64,000 nucleotides of DNA from DATMNR01 sp963702765 (GCA_963702765.1 CAVPEB010000023.1:115118-179117); one strand, 5' to 3'; shown: positions 19,401 through 28,399, counted from the stretch's first letter. The notes: generated by a model not told the origin, from the sequence alone. Translations and numbers: made by a program.

Positions 19401-20264
19401 ATCCAATGTAATTATATGTTTATGGCCAGCTATTTCGGCTATATGAAAAGCGCCGATGACACCACCTGCCGGACCGCTAAGCACAGTTCGTACAGGTTCG
19501 TTTGCAGCTACTGATGCAGATATGCTCCCACCCGATGACTGCATAATGCGTAAAGGTCCCTGGATATGTTCTTGCAAGTTCTGAAGATAACGTGCCATTA
19601 ATGGCTGCACATAGGCATTGACAGCTACAGTGCTGGTTCGTTCATATTCTCGAAATTGGGGCAGAATTTCACTCGACAATGAAAGGTACACATCTGGGAA
19701 TTGTTCGTGTAATAACCTGGAAAGCGATTGCTCATGTTCATTATTGCGAAAGGAATATAACAGAGAAATAGCGATACTTTCAGGTTTACATTCTCTCAGT
19801 TGCAAAAGGAGTTTTTCATACTCATCAGCAGTGGGGGCACGTAGCACGTTTCCAAGATAATCGAGTCGCTCAGGTAGTTCCAGACGCCGTTCTCGAGGAA
19901 TAAGCGCAGGTGGACGTATCTGCATGATATCATAGAGAGCAGGTCGATCCTGACGACCTATTTCGAGTACATCTGCAAAGCCCTCGGTTATGATGAGAGC
20001 AGCAAAAGCTCCTTTGCGTTCCAATAGCGCGTTGGTGGCTACTGTGGAACCATGAACGATTACACACTCACGCGCGACATCTATATCTTGCATACCAGCC
20101 AGCAAACCTTGCGCCGGGTTCTTTGGAGTACTCGGTACTTTATGGACAATTAGCTGGCCAACTGAATCTGTAGTTAACTGGGGAATGTAATAGACAATAT
20201 CGGTAAAGGTTCCACCAATATCGACGCCGAGTATTGAAGAAAGATGTGTTGATTCGCTTTGCAT
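16440..20264 (-). CDS. Hydantoinase/5-oxoprolinase, HyuA-HyuB fusion
   Basis: This 1274-residue enzyme joins both subunits of the ATP-dependent hydantoinase/oxoprolinase family in one chain. The HyuA half holds the ATP-binding motif DIGGTFTD at residues 15-22. The HyuB half starts about residue 700 with DPVSLEIFKHLFASAAEEMG and contains CACFDARGRLIAQAAHIPVHLGAM cut across residues 745-770. Related enzymes hydrolyse 5-oxoproline, hydantoins or acetone-type substrates. Fusion is also the form of eukaryotic oxoprolinase. The gene follows the ThuA-Gfo gene by 11 bp and overlaps the LON-domain gene. It is intact, with no frameshift over 3.8 kb. Confidence 0.87.
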   Translation of the reverse strand: MQSESTHLSSILGVDIGGTFTDIVYYIPQLTTDSVGQLIVHKVPSTPKNPAQGLLAGMQDIDVARECVIVHGSTVATNALLERKGAFAALIITEGFADVLEIGRQDRPALYDIMQIRPPALIPRERRLELPERLDYLGNVLRAPTADEYEKLLLQLRECKPESIAISLLYSFRNNEHEQSLSRLLHEQFPDVYLSLSSEILPQFREYERTSTVAVNAYVQPLMARYLQNLQEHIQGPLRIMQSSGGSISASVAANEPVRTVLSGPAGGVIGAFHIAEIAGHKHIITLDMGGTSTDVSLCSGGITETTEAVIAGCPIGVPTVAIHTVGAGGGSIVRLDEGNALNVGPESAGADPGPASYGRGNALTVTDANLVLGRIDPAYFLGGRFTLFPERAFEQMEVLAQKMGVSVQEAALGIIRVVNASMERAIRTVSLEKGYDPRLFTLLPFGGAGPLHVCELAEALSIPKVFIPRYPGVLSALGMVFAPIVKDYVQTVMLDTRDVDDETLETPFAQLEMRAQAEMQQEILLTPAAIHANNSNRLTHPASISMHRTYDLRYFGQSYELMTPDAGNLEDTLSAFHTLHEQRFGHSHPDRSVQIVAVRIKAFVYPRQPELPHQPFDGISPEHAYIKECSMTFTSGEYRVRVYDRGQLRNGNTISGPALLVQSDCTILLTPGWQGTVDSWGNIEASTSAHNNAQSNDKNVGVGLASARQFGLASVQQFATDETRSDTTSSSFDPVSLEIFKHLFASAAEEMGVTLGRTAYSPNIKERKDYSCACFDARGRLIAQAAHIPVHLGAMPASVRAAIEHFQTFDQGDLILLNDPYLGGTHLPDITMVSPVFIANDPDGRTGDLFGFVASRAHHADIGGMSPGSMPMSRELYQEGVIIPPIKLAKKGVVNQEVLELFYRNVRTPWERRGDMDAQMAAARIGERRLHEIIARYGSRTVQAHADALLAYSAQLTRVALSQLPDREVTFTDYLDDDGWGVLSLPITVRMKVENGDLEVDFTGSASQSTGCINAVQAVTHSAVLYVVRCLVGEHVPTNQGCLEPVSIHIPEGSLLDPNVRRTGNEAQPSAAVAAGNVETSQRVVDVLFGALSQLAPDRIPAASQGTMNNLTFGGYDTERGKVFAYYETMGGGMGARNGLDGLSGVHVHMSNTRNTPIEALEMELPLRVRRYSLRHGSGGSGRYRGGDGLCRELVFLAPARVTLLTDRRVHAPYGLFGGEPGAVGINTLERDGTITKLPGKTTFDIKVGDILSISTPGGGGFLLKEQENKHGN

Positions 20265-20275
20265 GTATTAGCCTA

Positions 20276-21874
20276 TTAGCGTTCCAATTGAATTACCTCA
20301 CCACCGCATTCTGCCGAATATTTGGCTGCTTCCATTACTGCAATATTGCGCCTCGATTGCTCAGGGGGCACTGCCAAAGGTTCTTCACAATGCAGGTGAT
20401 TCGCCAGGTTGCGATGGAAGGCATAAAGCGGGGCTTCGGGCAACATTAGATGCTGCTCATGGATAGCGCCACTCATCTCCCTTGTATATACGTACAGGTC
20501 GGGCAAGGCCTCAGAAGGAGCCAGGCGTTCTTCGATCAGATCACCCGACCAGCGCCTTGTCTTCACAGTTTCCTGTCGCCAGTGTCCAACAATTGCGCCT
20601 TGCGTGCCCAGGATATACCATTTCGGTTTCATGGCGGCTGCAATATCCGAGTGTATGAATTCTGCCTCCTGCCCACCGGCAAAACGTAAATACACTCCGG
20701 AATGATCGGCATTGGTGACATCATGCCAGACGCGTTTATGTTCGACGCCTCGCACGCTCACTACAGTATCGGGAACGAGTTGCAGTATCCAGTCCAGATA
20801 GTGCGAACCCCAATCGTAAAAGACACCACCTGAAATGGGTTCGTGAGAATGCCAGTAATCACAAGGATGGGCATAGCCTCCAATAAATGTTTCAATATGA
20901 AAAACGTCCCCAATGGTTTCACGCTTGAGAACTTCTTGAATTGCCAGGAAGTCAGGATCCCAACGCCGACACTGATACACCGTTAATGCTCGTTGATGAT
21001 CATGAGCAAGCTGGATCAACTCGTCGGCTTCGGCAGTCGTTATGCAAAATGGCTTTTCTGAGACAACATGTTTTCCTGCACGCAGCATCTGCCTGGAAAT
21101 AGCGGCATGGGTATCAGGTGGAGTCGAGACTATCACAACGTCAATATTCGGATCTTCCTCAATCTCTCTCAGTTCTGTACAGGTGTTAATTCCAGGAAAC
21201 GCCTGACGCGCAATAGCCAGGCGTTCCTCATTGCGATCGCACACAAGCGCATACTCTAAGCCAGCTACATTGTTGATAGCTGTACCATGCTCGAAGCCAA
21301 TAGCCCCATAGCCGATCATGGCCACTCGCTTCGTCTGCTCTCGCGTTTCTGCACCAGCAGCAAAGTGAATAGCACGGAATAACAGTTGTTGAAATGTAGA
21401 GAGATTTTGAGTCTGTTGATTACTTCCAAGAGTCGTGCAAAATACACGTCCTTGACCAAATTCTCGTGCATACGCAACTGTATACTTTGCGTAGCGCCAC
21501 GAAGCTTGCCAGAGAATCATAGCATCGGTAGGAACGATATCCAATAAATACACTCCCTCATGCACAGCAAAAGAAGAGTCCATACGGCGAGTTACGTAAT
21601 GATCACTCGTCGTTACGCGAACAATGATTTCGCTACGTGGGACGCATATGCCATGAACAGGGCCGAGTACTTCACCTAGCAAAGGATATTCTCGATATGC
21701 TTCGGCTGCATCACCAAGGCATACTAATCCACCACCATGCTTGATAAAAGAGTACAACTCATATTCTTGTTCAGCGTTTATTGGCCCTACATCACCATTT
21801 AGAACAACAACCCTTTCGGCATTCAGGTTCCGCAACGATTCTCGAGCAGTTACAACCAGTGGGTCCTTCAGCAT
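20276..21874 (-). CDS. Gfo/Idh/MocA oxidoreductase with an N-terminal ThuA-like domain
   Basis: The first about 195 residues resemble a ThuA/class I glutamine amidotransferase-like domain (VVVLNGDVGPINAEQEYELY, then FIKHGGGLVCLGD). From about residue 205 the dinucleotide-binding start VAMIGYGAIGFEHG opens a Gfo/Idh/MocA oxidoreductase, with EKPF (the catalytic Lys) near residue 295. The family oxidises or reduces sugars with NAD(P). ThuA-type domains are often found beside such enzymes in sugar catabolism, so the fusion is sensible. It lies between cysS-GT2 (17 bp upstream) and hyuAB (11 bp downstream) in one operon. Substrate unknown. Confidence 0.82.
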   Translation of the reverse strand: MLKDPLVVTARESLRNLNAERVVVLNGDVGPINAEQEYELYSFIKHGGGLVCLGDAAEAYREYPLLGEVLGPVHGICVPRSEIIVRVTTSDHYVTRRMDSSFAVHEGVYLLDIVPTDAMILWQASWRYAKYTVAYAREFGQGRVFCTTLGSNQQTQNLSTFQQLLFRAIHFAAGAETREQTKRVAMIGYGAIGFEHGTAINNVAGLEYALVCDRNEERLAIARQAFPGINTCTELREIEEDPNIDVVIVSTPPDTHAAISRQMLRAGKHVVSEKPFCITTAEADELIQLAHDHQRALTVYQCRRWDPDFLAIQEVLKRETIGDVFHIETFIGGYAHPCDYWHSHEPISGGVFYDWGSHYLDWILQLVPDTVVSVRGVEHKRVWHDVTNADHSGVYLRFAGGQEAEFIHSDIAAAMKPKWYILGTQGAIVGHWRQETVKTRRWSGDLIEERLAPSEALPDLYVYTREMSGAIHEQHLMLPEAPLYAFHRNLANHLHCEEPLAVPPEQSRRNIAVMEAAKYSAECGGEVIQLER

Positions 21875-21891
21875 TTAAACTCCTGTCTTGC

Positions 21892-24291
21892 TCACCTGGT
21901 CTGGTGATAGTGCGCATGTTCATGCGAATGATCCGGCCAATGCTGGTGATTGTGGGTATGCATTGCTCCTTCAGGCGGTAATTCATCGGAAGAATGAGTG
22001 TGCGTCCCTTCGAGATGGTAGGGATGATCATGACCGCGCCACAAATTCTGCGGGCGGTAATTGGCTACCAATAGACTTTCCCCATGATGCCAGCGATCGC
22101 GAAAGATGTCATAATTCTTTTTACTTTTCGTCGCGCGTTCCTCTTCGCTCAGACTATACCATTCTCTGTGTGGATGTTTCTGAATACGTTCAGCCACAAG
22201 GGGAGTGGTTAAGGCACGATAGCCAGAGGTTTTGAAGAAGAAGCTGAAATAGATATCCATTAAGCGATAAAAACGGAAGCGTTCATCAATCCAGCCAACT
22301 TCCGGTAATAATTCTCTTCTGAAGGCCATGAGATAGCCTTCGATTGCATCGACATCTGGACCAGGGCTTTCTTGAAATTCTCGCAAATCGTCAGTTATAA
22401 GCCCGTACGGTCCCACAACTCCCATATTGCGGTCAGCAAGAGTATTTGTTAATGGTTCCCAAATATCCCCATCGACTTCTATCGAAGTATCCATCAATAC
22501 AATGTAAAGTCCTCGACTGGCCCGCATTGTAGCATTACGTCCAGCAGCAAATCCCATATTGTGATCGGCGAAAAGCACCTGCAAACCAATATGTTGACCA
22601 TTTGCTCCAACCAGGTCATCTTCACGTGCTAGCTTTTCTAGATAAGCCAGCGTTTCATCAGTTGAGCCGTTATCTATAATCACCAATTCGATTGAACGAT
22701 CATCGCTGTGACGACAAATGCTTTGTATGCAACGTTCGAGATCAGCCTGACTATTGTGGGCGAGCAAATTCACTGAAAACTCGTAGAGATCCGCTTGATG
22801 AGTATTATCAGGAGCATCCGAGGAACTTGAGAGTACAGTAAACTCTTCCTCCAGCCGCCTGGACAAGACGATACCGCCGTGTTGAGTATCATTTATCTTA
22901 TAACCAGCAGACTTAATTTCGCTGCGGAGTTGATCAGCTTGAACATATTCTTCCCTGTTTCGCAAACTCTCACGTTCCCGTACCAAGGAAGTAATTTCAC
23001 GCGGAAGAGCGGCCAAGTACGTTTCCGAATCGACCTTGCGCCGTGGTGCGTCACTATGTAAATAGCCCTTTAGATCGAAACCAAGGATGTGATCAAAGTC
23101 GAACAGCAAGCGTAATCTGGTTATTGGGTCGCAATCGTGGGTACGCAGCATAGTCCATACAACTGACATAGCCCGTGGCATATTCAGATCATTCTCAACC
23201 TCGGCGAGGAATATCTCTTGCCAATGATTTGGTTCAACAGGCTCATTCGCAAAAACCTGATCGCTTTCAGCTTGCAAAAAGAGTTGATAGGCTAGCCCCC
23301 GCAATCTTTCCAGAGAAGTCTGAGCCGCTTGCAGTGCGCGGAAGGTAAAATTTAAACGGCTGCGATAGAGCGCGGTTGTATAGAAATAGCGCAAGGCCAT
23401 CGGGTCGAATCCACGAGCTTCAATCTCAGAACGGGTATACGCATTTCCGGTAGACTTCGCCATCTTCTGCCCATCGGCAAGCAAATGCTGGGCGTGTACC
23501 CAATAATTTACAAATTGCTGGCCGCTATACCCTTCGCTCTGGGCAATTTCGTCCTCATGATGCGGAAAGATATTATCGACACCACCGGTATGCAAATCAA
23601 AATGTTCGCCAAGGTATTTCATCGACATGGCGCTACATTCAATATGCCAACCAGGAAAACCACGTCCCCAGGGACTTTCCCACGCCATTTCGCGTCCGGG
23701 TTCTGCTACCTTCCAGAGTGGAAAATCCTCCGGGTTATGACGATCTTCAATCACGCCTTCGCGGACCCCGGCTAGCATATTCTCAAGCTGGTTGCCCGAA
23801 AGCTTACCATATTCCGGAAAGCGTTTGATGTCGAAATAGATATTCCCATTGACCTCGTAGGCGATATCTTTCTCGAGTAAACCCTGGATGATGTCTATCA
23901 TTTCGGAAATATGCTCTGTCGCTCGCGGGAAGATCGTTGCAGGCTCAATATTTAATTTTTGCTCATCCTCGTGGAAAGCATCAGTATAAAACTGCGCAAT
24001 TTGTAATGCTGTTTTCCCCTCTTTGCGAGCCTGGGCCAGTATTTTATCTTCGCCTCGATCTACCATTTCCTGGCGCATGTGGCCAACATCAGTAATATTT
24101 TTGACATGCAACACTTCGTATCCGCGATACTCAAACGTGCGGCGCAACCAATCGGCCATCGTGAATGTACGCAAGTTACCAATGTGGATGTAGCGGTAAA
24201 CTGTGGGGCCACAAGAATACATTTTGATCTTGCCACGCTCTAATGGGTGAATGTCTTCAATGCGACGTGTCAGTGTATTGTAGATTTTCAT
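21892..24291 (-). CDS. cysS: Cysteinyl-tRNA synthetase fused to a GT2 glycosyltransferase with a His-rich tail
   Basis: Residues 1-480 are a complete CysRS, which charges tRNA-Cys. It has MYSCGPTVY with the zinc cysteine, the HIGH box as HIGN (about 35), WHIECSAM and HTGGVDN-PHHEDE zinc ligands, and KMAKS (about 275). After a short linker, residues 500-735 form a family 2 glycosyltransferase: SVNLLAHNSQADLERCI, VIIDNGSTDETL, and a DxD-like VLMDTSIEVDGD. The last about 46 residues contain 14 histidines, a likely metal-binding tail. The frame is unbroken for 2.4 kb. I chose ATG 24291 (MKIYNTLTRR) as the family start; a TTG at 24336 is also possible. It is the first gene of the four-gene operon. 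I know no standard CysRS with this partner. Confidence 0.85.
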   Translation of the reverse strand: MKIYNTLTRRIEDIHPLERGKIKMYSCGPTVYRYIHIGNLRTFTMADWLRRTFEYRGYEVLHVKNITDVGHMRQEMVDRGEDKILAQARKEGKTALQIAQFYTDAFHEDEQKLNIEPATIFPRATEHISEMIDIIQGLLEKDIAYEVNGNIYFDIKRFPEYGKLSGNQLENMLAGVREGVIEDRHNPEDFPLWKVAEPGREMAWESPWGRGFPGWHIECSAMSMKYLGEHFDLHTGGVDNIFPHHEDEIAQSEGYSGQQFVNYWVHAQHLLADGQKMAKSTGNAYTRSEIEARGFDPMALRYFYTTALYRSRLNFTFRALQAAQTSLERLRGLAYQLFLQAESDQVFANEPVEPNHWQEIFLAEVENDLNMPRAMSVVWTMLRTHDCDPITRLRLLFDFDHILGFDLKGYLHSDAPRRKVDSETYLAALPREITSLVRERESLRNREEYVQADQLRSEIKSAGYKINDTQHGGIVLSRRLEEEFTVLSSSSDAPDNTHQADLYEFSVNLLAHNSQADLERCIQSICRHSDDRSIELVIIDNGSTDETLAYLEKLAREDDLVGANGQHIGLQVLFADHNMGFAAGRNATMRASRGLYIVLMDTSIEVDGDIWEPLTNTLADRNMGVVGPYGLITDDLREFQESPGPDVDAIEGYLMAFRRELLPEVGWIDERFRFYRLMDIYFSFFFKTSGYRALTTPLVAERIQKHPHREWYSLSEEERATKSKKNYDIFRDRWHHGESLLVANYRPQNLWRGHDHPYHLEGTHTHSSDELPPEGAMHTHNHQHWPDHSHEHAHYHQTR

Positions 24292-24336
24292 TGCAGCATC
24301 AATGCCCTTAACAGGTAGTATCCAAATTAGAGCCAA

Positions 24337-24906
24337 TCATATCTCCGCACGATAGGCTTTATGGATACCTTCAACTACCCATTTCAACATGCATTCAGTT
24401 TCATATCGTACGAGCATATTTCATTCCATGTCAAGATAACACAGCTATCAGCCACCCATAACTCTATTCGCGGGCCTACGGCCCGTTTTTGAGGGGAGCT
24501 GTTGGGGCACAGCCCCAAACCCCAGGTGAAGGGCAGCTGCACTCAACTATCCTGCTTTAGTTTTCGGACTTCCAGTATCATCCCTCGCGCTCGGATGACA
24601 AGCGAGGGATCTTTATTCCAGCCGCGTTTTGGTCAATTGGTGCCGAGACTTCAACACAAATATGTTGGGCAACAGCCGCAAATCCCAGGTCAAGATTGTT
24701 GCTCCGAGCAATCCGCTTCAATTGTCTCTTCTTATGGACAAATGAATTTCTGGAATAAGCCTGTACTCTATATACGTGAAGAATGCTTCAATGGATGATT
24801 TCGTTTGGAATTAGGACGATTGAAGCACAACTATCGGGGCAAAATGGAAGATGTATAAAAACTTGATTGCAACACTTCAGATAGTTATCCCGAAAGCAGG
24901 GTATAT
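24337..24906. other. Intergenic region with repeats, no supported gene
   Basis: Upstream of cysS-GT2 and downstream of the YqeY gene. It holds a modular GC-rich repeat (about 24450-24535) and a 9-bp hairpin ATCCCTCGC/GCGAGGGAT (24580-24610). I looked for a T-box leader for cysS and did not find its conserved GGGTGGTACCGCG-like element. No protein-like frame stands out. Confidence 0.5.
24450..24535 (+). repeat. Dispersed modular intergenic repeat, copy 1
   Basis: CATAACTCTA, then a GGGCC-TAC-GGCCC hairpin, then GGGGCACAGCCCC and CTGCACTC. The same order of blocks with diverged stems occurs at 42.6 kb (same strand), and part of it at 33.4 kb inverted. Confidence 0.5.
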
Positions 24907-25386
24907 TTATACTGTCAACTCTCTCACGATTTGTTGTACTCGTGCCCCATCAGCACGACCTTTTGTCTCTTTGATAGCCAGTGGCATAACACGTTTAAAC
25001 TCTCTGCCCTGTTCCTCAACCAGCTTAGCAACTACAGCTCGCAAGTCATCATCGTTCATTTGCGACCCTTGAATATAGGTCTGCAAAATCTCCATCTCGC
25101 GCTGCTCTTTTTCCGCAAGCTCGTTTCGACCAGCCTGTTTATAGAAAGGAATTGCTTGATTGCGCTTTTTTACTTCCTGTTCCAAAACCTTTAAGCAATC
25201 GGCTTCGGTAAGGGGTTGCCCATATTCGGGATTCTTATGATCAGTACGTGCTACTTCAAGGTTATGAATTGAGCTCATAGCCATACGCAACGTATCAAGT
25301 TTGAGTTGGTCATGCGCTCGCTGTGCGTCCTGGATATCTTTACGCAATTGTTGCTCTACTGGAAATGCTTGCCGTGGCTCCGTCAT
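24907..25386 (-). CDS. GatB/YqeY domain protein
   Basis: The 159-residue helical protein matches the YqeY family: an N-terminal LRKDIQDAQRAHDQLKLDTLRM segment (cut across 13-34), LEQEVKKRNQAIPFYKQAGR in the middle and a C-terminal KGRADGARVQQIVRELTV. The C-terminal half is related to the tail domain of GatB and may bind tRNA, but a function in bacteria is not established. It is intact. It is separated by about 570 bp from the cysS operon and by 119 bp from the kinase gene. Confidence 0.85.
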   Translation of the reverse strand: MTEPRQAFPVEQQLRKDIQDAQRAHDQLKLDTLRMAMSSIHNLEVARTDHKNPEYGQPLTEADCLKVLEQEVKKRNQAIPFYKQAGRNELAEKEQREMEILQTYIQGSQMNDDDLRAVVAKLVEEQGREFKRVMPLAIKETKGRADGARVQQIVRELTV

Positions 25387-25504
25387 GGAATCATCGCTCC
25401 TTGTAGATAGTGATTGTGCTTCTCACGCTTTCAGTATACTACACGTGGTAGAAAAATCATACATACTTATTGAGAATAACTAGTAACGAAGCACAATCAC
25501 TGCT

Positions 25505-27349
25505 TTAAAACTTCGGTCCAACTGTGAAAAAGCCATTATCAGGGCTACAAGAGTTCGTAGAACTGTTACAAAAATTACCATGCAGGTAGACACCCTGTTG
25601 ATTCTGTTGAACCTGTCCATGAAAGAAAAGCGGCGTCTGACCGGTCGGTTGCTGCACCGTAAAAGAGAAGTTTCCTTGAAGATCCACTGTTCCAGAAAGC
25701 GGATACGTTGCTTGAGTCGGAGATCTGTATGTGAAGGTTCCGCTCAGCGCAGCATTACCTTGAGTTTGTGTCAGAACGACTGTTATTTGTGATGTCTGTT
25801 GTGTTGTTTGATCAGACATGGCTCCATTATACGTTCCAGCAATATAGAGTCCGTTTTGTTGTGTCTTTGTTGGAGTAGCAGTGACACCCGCATTCTTTGT
25901 TGGCGTCAAGAGTTTTGAGGTAGCAGTTTGCGTAAGAGAAACGGAGTTATTATTGGACTGATGGCTATTATAAAATAGAAATCCTCCACCCGCTAATAAA
26001 ACCACTAACACCAGAATGATGAGGCCTGATATGATACCGACGGATCTGGAACGACGAGGAGGCTGCTGTTGCGGAATATAGGGCGTCGATTGTTTCTCGG
26101 GAGGGCGAAGATTGGGATCCGAAGAGGCTACTGTTGGCAAATCGGGGCCTGATGCTGAATTCGATAGTTGACGTACGTTGGGATTCGCCATGATAGGAGG
26201 TTGGCTACCACTACTACTATTTGAAGACCAACTGGACTGTTCAGGCTTTTTAATTGCAATGGTAAGAAGCACAGGGGTTATGTCACCTTGATCTTGCACG
26301 CGAATAATATGTCCATCAGAGACTCCAGCAGGTATGGTCACATTAAAATGCTGACCCCCTGGAAGAGTGATAACTCTATTGGTCCCCGCTTGAGCCTCCC
26401 CTTGACTGATAGCCAGCGTAGCACGAATATGAATATCACTGGCAATGGTCTCCTCTGATCCCATGAGAAGAAGATTGGGGGATGACTGTGTCGCCTGCTC
26501 AAAGGCAGCAGCGAAGTCAGCAATTGAAGGAAAACGATCTTCTGGTTTCTTTGCTAATGCACGCAAAATTACCAAATCAACAACAGGTGGCAATTGCGGA
26601 TTGTATGTACTCGGTGGAAGTGGTTGAGCAGAGAAATGCTGGTACATGACCTGTTCCATGCTTCCCACAAAAGGTGCATGACCAACCATCATCTCGTAGG
26701 TCATAACTGCCAATGCATACTGGTCTGTGGCGGGAACAGGATTGCTGCCCCATTGCTCTGGTGCCATAGAGGAGGGTGTGCCACGAATAGTACGACTGGA
26801 ACTGGCAACGGTGACGCTGCTTCGTGCTATGCCAAAATCAGCCAGTAATAGTGTGGGCCGATTTGGATTTTTTTTATTGTTACGTAACAGGAAGTTAGAA
26901 GCCTTGACATCAAGGTGTATTACGTTTTGATCATGTGCGTACTGGAGGGCATCCGCAGCTTCCTCAATTAAATGGGCAACATCTTGTAACATAAGTGGGG
27001 ATACACTATTGCGCTGTCTCAGCCATGTCGCGAGAGACCCCTCTGTACAATACGGCATGACCATATACGTAACCGTATTGCCTTCACGAATTTCTTCACC
27101 AAAGTCGTAGAGAGGCAAAATGTTGGGATGTTCAAGAGCGGCGATGGCTTTTGCTTCACGTTGGAATAGGCGAGCCGCTTCTTTTGCTGATGTACTATCC
27201 GGAGAGGAGGCACCTTCAGAGCGAATGACCTTAATCGCAACTTGCCTGTTGATACGTTGATCTTGCATAAGATATACTTCACCCATACCACCACTACCGA
27301 GCGAACGCACAAAGTGATAACGACCATCCTGGAGTTCTTCAATTGCCAT
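25505..27349 (-). CDS. PknB-type Ser/Thr protein kinase with one transmembrane helix
   Basis: The kinase domain holds the glycine loop LGSGGMGEV (17-25), the VAIK lysine, HLDVKASN as the catalytic loop, DFGIA and GTPSSMAPEQW. The catalytic loop has HLD instead of HRD, so it lacks the arginine of RD kinases but keeps the catalytic Asp. A PPRRSRS basic stretch precedes a single membrane helix at about residues 438-460. A Ser/Thr-rich linker and a beta-rich outer domain of about 110 residues follow. It is probably a membrane receptor kinase with an unknown ligand. There are no partner genes next to it. The gene is intact. Confidence 0.88.
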   Translation of the reverse strand: MAIEELQDGRYHFVRSLGSGGMGEVYLMQDQRINRQVAIKVIRSEGASSPDSTSAKEAARLFQREAKAIAALEHPNILPLYDFGEEIREGNTVTYMVMPYCTEGSLATWLRQRNSVSPLMLQDVAHLIEEAADALQYAHDQNVIHLDVKASNFLLRNNKKNPNRPTLLLADFGIARSSVTVASSSRTIRGTPSSMAPEQWGSNPVPATDQYALAVMTYEMMVGHAPFVGSMEQVMYQHFSAQPLPPSTYNPQLPPVVDLVILRALAKKPEDRFPSIADFAAAFEQATQSSPNLLLMGSEETIASDIHIRATLAISQGEAQAGTNRVITLPGGQHFNVTIPAGVSDGHIIRVQDQGDITPVLLTIAIKKPEQSSWSSNSSSGSQPPIMANPNVRQLSNSASGPDLPTVASSDPNLRPPEKQSTPYIPQQQPPRRSRSVGIISGLIILVLVVLLAGGGFLFYNSHQSNNNSVSLTQTATSKLLTPTKNAGVTATPTKTQQNGLYIAGTYNGAMSDQTTQQTSQITVVLTQTQGNAALSGTFTYRSPTQATYPLSGTVDLQGNFSFTVQQPTGQTPLFFHGQVQQNQQGVYLHGNFCNSSTNSCSPDNGFFTVGPKF

Positions 27350-27457
27350 CTTGTCTCTCGTTTCTACAGATAAAAAAATGAGTGCTCAAAAACCAAATAT
27401 TGATAGCACAGCCGTAGTATAGCACGAACGTACGAAGTTGCAATAATTTTCTGCGTT

Positions 27458-28399
27458 TTACAATACTCTTTTGCCCAACATCAACTTCCCACGCTCAACA
27501 ATTGTCTCTCTCCCAACGCGTCCGGCGGTATCAATCACACGAATCACTTCTTGTACTGGCTCTTCCCCCATGGGAAGGCGTAAACGTAACACAAATTCTT
27601 TGCCCGTGCCTAATCCTAATTTTCGTTGCCAGAAAGAGGCATGAATCACGTCGATCTGCTCTGCTACATATTCCATCAGAGCAGATACATCGTGCCTGAA
27701 ATCGCTATAGTGGATTGGACCTTTACTGAAAGCGAAGGCTACTTCCTGGGTCATGACGTCAGCGTCAAGATGAGCGGTCAAAGATTCACCAAGCTGATAC
27801 ACAAGGTTGTATGTGCCAAAGGATGCACGGCCTACGTTTTCAATATGAGCGCCATGACTTCCTTTATATATGCCCAGACGATCGCGAACAATGTGTTCTA
27901 TAACATCATAATGAATTGATCCGTGAAAGAGCAACCACGTTTCATGTATTGGCCCATGGCCAGACTTAAATCCAAGCGAGGCTACATACTCGCGTCCATC
28001 CGCAACACGCTTTGCCAGGTCTGGATCGCTGATTAGAGGTTCGCAGAAGGTCTCTTCAGCAGATCCCTCCATGCCAAGCATGCTTTCTGAACCGATGCGG
28101 CTACCCAGACGACTGAAGTTTTTCTCCAATATTTGATGTACTTCTCCCTCATCAACCTCCTGTGATAAAAAACCCAGACGTTGAAGATTTTGTAACGTCT
28201 CTTCGGCCTGTTGACTATACTGTCGAGTAAGCCACAGGTGCACTCGTTCGCTCATTTCTTGCATTTGTTTGCTAATATCCAGATGGAAAGCAGTTACTGT
28301 GCGTGTAAATTCATCGTCCGAAACCGTTGGGCCAGCTTGATGCATGACTGTAAAGAGTATGTGCGGGACATCCGCATTGAGCGCGCGGTACACATCCAT
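27458..28399 (-). CDS. Hypothetical protein, 313 residues
   Basis: I do not recognise a named family. The protein is soluble, with no signal or membrane segment. The first half is helical with a possible coiled coil (SKQMQEMSERVHLWLTRQYS). The second half is mixed, with HETWLLFHGSIHYDVIEHIV and a repeated His-Ser/Asp pattern. The C-terminal 60 residues are rich in beta strand and end IVERGKLMLGKRVL. A GAGAGAAA sequence lies before ATG 28399. It is intact and divergently arranged from the leucine-type dehydrogenase. Confidence 0.55.
   Translation of the reverse strand: MDVYRALNADVPHILFTVMHQAGPTVSDDEFTRTVTAFHLDISKQMQEMSERVHLWLTRQYSQQAEETLQNLQRLGFLSQEVDEGEVHQILEKNFSRLGSRIGSESMLGMEGSAEETFCEPLISDPDLAKRVADGREYVASLGFKSGHGPIHETWLLFHGSIHYDVIEHIVRDRLGIYKGSHGAHIENVGRASFGTYNLVYQLGESLTAHLDADVMTQEVAFAFSKGPIHYSDFRHDVSALMEYVAEQIDVIHASFWQRKLGLGTGKEFVLRLRLPMGEEPVQEVIRVIDTAGRVGRETIVERGKLMLGKRVL

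Noticed and set aside
24292..24480. T-box leader regulating cysS-GT2
   Set aside because: The conserved antiterminator sequence GGGTGGTACCGCG or a close variant is not found.
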